DNA of 9,520 nucleotides from JAAOZN01 sp964421575. GTDB lineage: Archaea; Thermoproteota; Nitrososphaeria; Nitrososphaerales; JAAOZN01. The stretch lies in contig CAYQXI010000029.1 in assembly GCA_964421575.1 (NCBI GenBank), positions 1 to 9,520 of the forward strand. The letters run 5' to 3'. Positions 5,156 through 9,520 of the stretch are shown here, piece by piece. Position 1 is the stretch's first letter. Each line of letters opens with the position of its first letter. A program made the position numbers and the translations under genes. The notes below the pieces were generated by a model that was given only the letters and a program-made list of their open reading frames with translations, did no database searches and was not told the origin of the DNA.

Positions 5156-5851
5156 ATTATCAGCTGGCATAATAATGAGCTTCAGCAGAAGCTAGGGGAT
5201 ATTCCTGTTCCTACCTTGATGCTGATCGAGGGAGCGAATGATACTGGGAAAAGTGTGTTTGCTCAGCAGCTCACATATGGTGCGCTACGAAGCGGCTTAA
5301 AGGTCACTTATATGACGACCGAGAATACCGTCAAGAGCCTTATCTCGCAGATGCTAAGTCTATCTTTTGATGTTAGACCTTATTTCCTCACGAAGCAGCT
5401 GAGGGTTTACACGCTACACGTTGAAAACATCGAGTGGCAGAAGGAGAAAGCGAACCGCCTCCTCGAGATAATCATAAAGTATCTGACCGAAAAGTGTGTG
5501 GCCGATGTTGTCATAATCGATTCCTTAACCTATATGATAACCTATGCCGATGAAGAAGGTGTTCTAACATTCTTCTCAAGCCTACGCAATATTTGTGATA
5601 AGCAACATAAAACGGTGGTTCTGACAGTTCACCCCTATGCGTTTCCTCAAGACCTTTTAATTAGGGTTAGATCTATATGTGATGCTCATCTTACGCTTGA
5701 AATTAAGACCGTCGGAGACAGGATTGTTAGAATACTTTACGCTTCTAAGCTCAGAGGCGTAACCACCGGGGCAGGCTCCGTAGTTGTAGCGTTTGAGGTA
5801 GATCCGGCGTTTGGAGTAAAGGTTATTCCATATTCACAGACGAGGGCGTAG
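5156..5851 (+). CDS. arlH: ArlH, KaiC-like ATP-binding regulator of the archaellum motor (ATT start proposed)
   Basis: ArlH is a RecA/KaiC-fold protein that binds ATP, docks on ArlI and helps assemble the cytoplasmic motor. From the proposed start it has 231 residues, the usual family length. It begins with IISWHNNELQQKLGDIP, matching the conserved opening of ArlH, then Walker A GANDTGKS (26-33), YMTTENT, and a Walker B-like VVIIDSLTYM with D122, which lacks the usual second acidic residue, as in the family. The N-terminal block is in frame but no ATG, GTG or TTG lies between the in-frame stop at 5114 and 5216. A TTG at 5216 would remove the first 20 conserved residues before Walker A. An ATT at 5156 fits the family start exactly; ATC at 5138 is a second option. 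No clear ribosome site precedes either. It ends 3 bases before arlI. Confidence 0.85.
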   Translation: MISWHNNELQQKLGDIPVPTLMLIEGANDTGKSVFAQQLTYGALRSGLKVTYMTTENTVKSLISQMLSLSFDVRPYFLTKQLRVYTLHVENIEWQKEKANRLLEIIIKYLTEKCVADVVIIDSLTYMITYADEEGVLTFFSSLRNICDKQHKTVVLTVHPYAFPQDLLIRVRSICDAHLTLEIKTVGDRIVRILYASKLRGVTTGAGSVVVAFEVDPAFGVKVIPYSQTRA

Positions 5852-5854
5852 TAT

Positions 5855-7567
5855 ATGAGCGAGGGGAAGGGAGAGCATGAAAACACGCTTCCAACAGATC
5901 TTCAAGAGGTTTTAGCAAGAAGACCGTATTTAAATCAATATCTTAACAAGCTTAGCGAAGATAATATCAGCACACCAGCGTGGTTCCTCACCTTAGATAA
6001 AAAACTCAACAAAGACGAAGTTAATCTCATGTACCCTGTCTCCGAAGAGGTCTTCATACATATCTTTAGGCAAAAAAGCATGGAGCGGGCTAGGTATATC
6101 ATCATCGAGCCGACTACTGGTCAAGATTTAACGCAAATTATGAACACGCTAGAAAACATCTTCGCATATAAGCTGGATGAAGAGCATATCTACAGGAATA
6201 TAGAGGAGAAGAAAGCAGCGTTAAAGAAGCTTATCGATAATACTCTAAAAGTAGACAACTCTTTAAACGATGTTGCTTATCGCATCAGTAAGGGAAAAAA
6301 CCCGGCAATTTTAGTAAATGAAAAAACGAAGGAGCTGCTTGAGTACCTCCTGATAAGGGACAAGATAGGTGTAGGTCCACTCGAACCTATGATAAAAGAC
6401 CCATATATAGAAGATATTTCTTTCAACGGTGTTGGTCCCGTCTTTGTCGAGCACAAAGTTTTCGGCAGCTGCATAAGCAGCTTACGTTTCGATGACCAAG
6501 AGCAGGTTGATGAGTATGTTAAACGGTTGGCTGAGCGTATAGGGAGACCTTTAACCTACAGGAACCCAATAGTGGACGGTACACTTCCTGATGGTTCAAG
6601 AATAAACATAGTTTACGGAAGCGATGTCAGTATACGTGGAACGAATTTCACTATCAGAAAGTTCTCTAAGATACCGATCAGCATAACCCAGCTCTGCCTC
6701 TGGAATACGATAGGGTATCTGCCAGCAGCCTATCTTTGGATGCTGTTAGAGTTCGGTATAAGTGTGTGGGTTTGTGGTGAGACTGCGTCTGGGAAGACAA
6801 CGACTCTGAATGCGCTCTGCGCTTTCATAAACCCTACAGCTAAGATCGTTAGTGTTGAGGATACCCCTGAGGTGACCGTGCCTCACGAAAACTGGATAAG
6901 AGAGGTGACCAAGGAGGGTGAGGGTGAGGAAGGTAAAATCGACCTCTTTACTCTTCTGAAAGCCGCATTAAGACAAAGGCCAAACTACATTATAGTTGGG
7001 GAGATTCGTGGGCGTGAGGGTAATGTAGCTTTCCAAGCCATGCAGACAGGCCACCCAGTTATAGCCACTTTCCACGCCTCTACGGTGCAGAAACTTATCC
7101 AAAGGCTCACAGGCTCGCCTATAGAGGTTCCGAAGACCTACATAGATAATATAGGTGCGGTCATTATACAAAGCGCGGTAAAGGTGCCGAAGACGGGGAA
7201 GATCGAGCGTAGAGTACTAAGTATAAACGAGATACTAGGCTACGATTCCGTCGAAGACCGATTTAACTACATCGAAATCTTCACCTGGGACCCTCTGACA
7301 GATACATTTTTGTTTAGAGGCGAAGGCACAAGCTACCTCCTCGAAAATAAGTTGGCGGTCTTCTACGGCTACTCCAAACGCGAAGTAAGGGGGATCTATA
7401 ACCACCTCCGTATGAGGGCTGAGCTACTTAAGCTACTCGCTGAGGCGGGTGTTACAGACTACTTTGATTTATGGTTCACTTTGAAGACGATAAAGGCACT
7501 TGGGATCGAGCGGGCGCTCGAATTGATGCGAAAGGGAAAGCTTCTCGAAGTGGTGAAGGCACGGTGA
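5855..7567 (+). CDS. arlI: ArlI, archaellum motor and assembly ATPase
   Basis: A 570-residue hexameric ATPase of the secretion superfamily (type II/IV secretion, PilB-like), which powers both filament assembly and rotation. The N-terminal region (about 1-230) carries the variable docking domain. The catalytic core follows, with Walker A GETASGKT (308-315), the Asp box KIVSVEDTPEVTVP (330-343, E335 and D336), Walker B with E383 in PNYIIVGEIRGRE (376-388), and the His box HPVIATFHAS (400-409). All catalytic residues are present. The length is at the upper end of the family (about 510-560). The ATG at 5855 follows the arlH stop by three bases, and the end overlaps arlJ by GTGA, so the three motor genes are likely translated as a unit. 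The older name is flaI. Confidence 0.95.
   Translation: MSEGKGEHENTLPTDLQEVLARRPYLNQYLNKLSEDNISTPAWFLTLDKKLNKDEVNLMYPVSEEVFIHIFRQKSMERARYIIIEPTTGQDLTQIMNTLENIFAYKLDEEHIYRNIEEKKAALKKLIDNTLKVDNSLNDVAYRISKGKNPAILVNEKTKELLEYLLIRDKIGVGPLEPMIKDPYIEDISFNGVGPVFVEHKVFGSCISSLRFDDQEQVDEYVKRLAERIGRPLTYRNPIVDGTLPDGSRINIVYGSDVSIRGTNFTIRKFSKIPISITQLCLWNTIGYLPAAYLWMLLEFGISVWVCGETASGKTTTLNALCAFINPTAKIVSVEDTPEVTVPHENWIREVTKEGEGEEGKIDLFTLLKAALRQRPNYIIVGEIRGREGNVAFQAMQTGHPVIATFHASTVQKLIQRLTGSPIEVPKTYIDNIGAVIIQSAVKVPKTGKIERRVLSINEILGYDSVEDRFNYIEIFTWDPLTDTFLFRGEGTSYLLENKLAVFYGYSKREVRGIYNHLRMRAELLKLLAEAGVTDYFDLWFTLKTIKALGIERALELMRKGKLLEVVKAR
7551..7557 (+). promoter_or_regulatory. Shine-Dalgarno site that fixes the arlJ start
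   Basis: TGGTGAA (core GGTGA, 7552-7556) lies seven bases before the GTG at 7564, inside the last codons of arlI. This favours the overlapping GTG over an ATG at 7471 that would read 93 bases through arlI. Confidence 0.6.
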
Positions 7568-9093
7568 AGAGTAAAGCGGTAAGTAAGGTAATCCGGGTTG
7601 GGTCAACCGAGGGGAAGCAGAGTAAGAAAGAGAGAGCCGAGTTCCCATTCTTGATTTTGCTACTATATTTGGCGGCCTCTTCCAATCAAGCACTACATTA
7701 CATCATTGATATCATAAGAGGTTCGCCTATAACACCTTTAGCCGGGTTCCAGCATCTCTTTAAAAAGCTTGACTTAATGATCAATAAATGGAATTATAAA
7801 CAGGAATACGCGTTAAACTTGGCTGCAAAACTATCTGATGACCGTAGAGTCAGCGCTTTCCTACTCAGGCTCTCTCAAGCTCTTAGTGTTGGCGCGTACT
7901 TTAGGGATTTTATGAAGATAGAACACACCAAGTTCATCATTACAAGCCAAAGAGAGCATCTGAACCTTATAGATAGATTGAGATGGATGGGTGAAGCATA
8001 TTCTGCACTCATAACAGCAGGTACGGTCATCTCAGTCTCTATGATCTCAGTATCTACGCTACTTGGCTCGGCTTCTGCTACTCAGAGCCTCCAGCTGACC
8101 CTAATCGGAGTGCCTTCAGCAGCGGCTGCTCTCACCTTTCTTATAGCTAAAGTCAGCCCACGGTATGAGGTGGTGACTGATCTAGAATCAAGACCACGAA
8201 AGTTAACCATCCTCTTGAAATCTGGCAAGATACTCTACATAACTCTACTATTTCTGACACCACTCTGCTTCTACATCCTACATCAGCTCGGTCTTAGCTT
8301 CTATGGTTGGTCTCTAATGGCTTTAAGCGGCGTAGCCCTATTCGTGCTAGGCAGACTTGGTCTAAGAGAAGTTAAGCAGATAAGAAACCTTGAGAGCCAA
8401 TTTATGCTCTTCATAAAAGTCTTAGGTGAGGCAGCAGCGGCAGCTGGCACGCTAACCCAAGGGATTAAGCTTATAGCCCAAAGCGAATTCGGTAAAATGA
8501 CTACGCATATAAAGAAGCTTCTCTCGAGGCTAACTTTAGGGCTGGATAGCCACATCTGCTGGCTAAACTTTGCGGCTGAGACAGGTAGTAGGCTCATATC
8601 AGACTTTACGCAGATACTCCTAGTTTCAACAAAAATAGGTGGGAAGACGAATGAGGTGTGTTTAACGATAGCGGATTGGGTTAACGAGGAGCTCGTCCGA
8701 AAAGCTAGACGTGAGCAAGCAGCAAATTATTTGAAAGGTCTCGTCTTCCCGATTCAAGGCACTCTTGTAGCCATCCTAACCTTGACTACTGTTCTTATTG
8801 AGATACTTAACCGATTCGCTTCAATGTCAACTACAGTACCAGTTCGCTTTGTTAGCCCCGTAGACATGCATTTACTTATCCTCTTTAACTTCACATTGTT
8901 ATTTGCTTTAGCGGTAATAAGCTCCGCAGCGATCTACTTTACAGACGGCAGCACTCTTTTTAACCTATACTACAACTTAGGTCTATTCCTACTCGTCTCA
9001 GGGTTGGGTGTAGTAATCTGCCAGACATTCGCCATCAACGTGCTCAGCTTCTTTGCGGGTTTTGAGTCTAATGTGGGTGTGGTGATACCTTGA
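7564..9093 (+). CDS. arlJ: ArlJ, polytopic membrane platform of the archaellum
   Basis: A 509-residue integral membrane protein of the GspF/PilC/TadC platform family. It anchors the motor and receives ArlI, so that ATP hydrolysis turns or extends the filament. A basic cytoplasmic N-terminus (about 1-140) with a helical bundle (LNLAAKLSDDRRVSAFLLRLSQAL region) is followed by membrane helices at roughly 147-170, 176-196, 223-245 and 248-264, a large cytoplasmic loop (about 265-390) with the second T2SF-like bundle, and three more helices at about 391-417, 436-460 and 472-492. The length agrees with the family (about 500-570). The GTG at 7564 gives the usual GTGA overlap with arlI. The end overlaps the next gene as TTGA. 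The older name is flaJ. Confidence 0.92.
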   Translation: MKSKAVSKVIRVGSTEGKQSKKERAEFPFLILLLYLAASSNQALHYIIDIIRGSPITPLAGFQHLFKKLDLMINKWNYKQEYALNLAAKLSDDRRVSAFLLRLSQALSVGAYFRDFMKIEHTKFIITSQREHLNLIDRLRWMGEAYSALITAGTVISVSMISVSTLLGSASATQSLQLTLIGVPSAAAALTFLIAKVSPRYEVVTDLESRPRKLTILLKSGKILYITLLFLTPLCFYILHQLGLSFYGWSLMALSGVALFVLGRLGLREVKQIRNLESQFMLFIKVLGEAAAAAGTLTQGIKLIAQSEFGKMTTHIKKLLSRLTLGLDSHICWLNFAAETGSRLISDFTQILLVSTKIGGKTNEVCLTIADWVNEELVRKARREQAANYLKGLVFPIQGTLVAILTLTTVLIEILNRFASMSTTVPVRFVSPVDMHLLILFNFTLLFALAVISSAAIYFTDGSTLFNLYYNLGLFLLVSGLGVVICQTFAINVLSFFAGFESNVGVVIP

Positions 9094-9520
9094 GGGCTCC
9101 CTTAACAGCCGCATTACTAACCTTAAGTGTAGTCCTATCACTAGGCTCAGCCCTACTACTCACATTAACAACACTAGAGGTACTTACTCCCCGCTTCGAT
9201 CTCTTCACATTATTCATATATCTGCTGGCAGCTTCACCATCTTACTTCATAATGAAGACCCTGATGGAAATATTAAAGCAGCAGACTGTAATACAAGCAA
9301 ATAGCGTAGGCGAGTTAGTGGTAAAGCAGCTTGAGCAGACACCGCAGCAAGTAGCAGAAGTTGATGCTGAGCAAACAGAACAGAAGACAGCAGAATCGAC
9401 GGAACTTCGACCAACACAAGAAGTTAAGAGCGCGGAGCCGAAAATCGTGGAAAAAGATGAAACGCAGAAAGCAGTAACTACAATTGAAACAAAACCGGAG
9501 AGACCATTAAACCCTCAACC
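9090..9520 (+). CDS. unknown membrane protein with a Glu/Gln/Lys/Thr-rich tail (partial, C-terminus off the window)
   Basis: The frame opens at a TTG (9090) that overlaps the arlJ stop as TTGA and has GGTGAT (9081-9086) three bases upstream; it is open to the window end (143 complete codons). Two membrane helices are visible at about residues 6-28 (LTAALLTLSVVLSLGS and on) and 38-55 (FDLFTLFIYLLAASPSYFI). From about residue 57 the chain is hydrophilic, first helical (KTLMEILKQQTVIQANSV) and then low complexity, rich in Glu, Gln, Lys and Thr, and likely cytoplasmic. I recognise no named family. The coupling to arlJ suggests a partner of the motor platform, possibly a ring or scaffold protein by analogy with crenarchaeal ArlX, which is also a membrane-anchored helical protein. 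The analogy is speculative. Confidence 0.65.
   Translation, partial: MRAPLTAALLTLSVVLSLGSALLLTLTTLEVLTPRFDLFTLFIYLLAASPSYFIMKTLMEILKQQTVIQANSVGELVVKQLEQTPQQVAEVDAEQTEQKTAESTELRPTQEVKSAEPKIVEKDETQKAVTTIETKPERPLNPQ

Noticed and set aside
5216..5221. TTG at 5216 (or ATG at 5219) as the true arlH start
   Set aside because: Both start only 12-15 bases before the Walker A motif begins, have no ribosome site, and would lose the first strand of the fold and a clearly conserved N-terminal block that is encoded in frame upstream.
7471..7563. An ATG at 7471 as the arlJ start, giving a 31-residue longer protein
   Set aside because: It would overlap arlI by 97 bases and add a low-hydrophobicity, charged segment without family match. 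GTG at 7564 has a good ribosome site and the same 4-base overlap style as neighbouring genes.
8301..8597. Minus-strand open frame opposite arlJ
   Set aside because: It is antisense to a well-supported membrane protein, has no promoter or ribosome site, and no recognisable domain.
9252..9254. ATG at 9252 as the start of the last gene
   Set aside because: It would remove both membrane helices and leave a 158-base gap after arlJ, whereas the TTG at 9090 has a ribosome site and the usual TTGA overlap.

Overview
This window is an archaellum (archaeal flagellum) locus, so the organism is an archaeon. The evidence is a class III prepilin-type archaellin, an ArlG/ArlF pair, a KaiC-like ArlH, the motor ATPase ArlI and the membrane platform ArlJ. 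Genes are tightly packed with 4-bp GTGA/ATGA/TTGA overlaps, many TTG and GTG starts, and archaeal TATA-type promoters. The locus mixes features of two phyla. It has an ArlC/D/E-type switch protein, typical of Euryarchaeota, and the G-before-F gene order typical of Crenarchaeota, with no ArlX seen before arlH. This suggests a TACK-group lineage (Thaumarchaeota, Aigarchaeota or Bathyarchaeota-like). That placement is inferred from gene order alone.

Minus strand, 1838 down to 1: arlB (archaellin) starts at a divergent promoter. It is followed by a small three-helix membrane protein of unknown function, an EVE-domain (PUA-like) protein, and the first 127 codons of a protein with an AbrB/SpoVT-type DNA-binding domain that runs off the left edge.

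Centre, 1839-1934: a 96-bp divergent control region. Two TATA-like elements face outward and are built into one perfect 10-bp inverted repeat (1871-1880 and 1890-1899).

Plus strand, 1935 to the right edge: one apparent operon. It runs V4R-domain protein, Roadblock/LC7-like protein, ArlC/D/E-like protein, ArlG, ArlF, a third ArlF/G-like pilin-fold protein, ArlH, ArlI, ArlJ, and then a two-helix membrane protein with a Glu/Gln/Lys/Thr-rich tail that is cut by the window end. Nearly every junction overlaps or is only a few bases long.

Proposed working order: ArlB builds the filament. ArlG, ArlF and possibly the third pilin-like protein anchor it in the cell envelope. ArlH/ArlI/ArlJ form the motor and assembly machine. 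The ArlC/D/E-like protein links the motor to switching signals. The most unusual parts are the V4R and Roadblock genes at the head of the motor operon, the extra ArlF/G-like gene, the unknown membrane proteins at both outer positions, and arlH, which has no standard start codon where its conserved N-terminus begins. No RNA genes, CRISPR arrays or insertion sequences were seen. There is no gene-free stretch longer than 100 bases.
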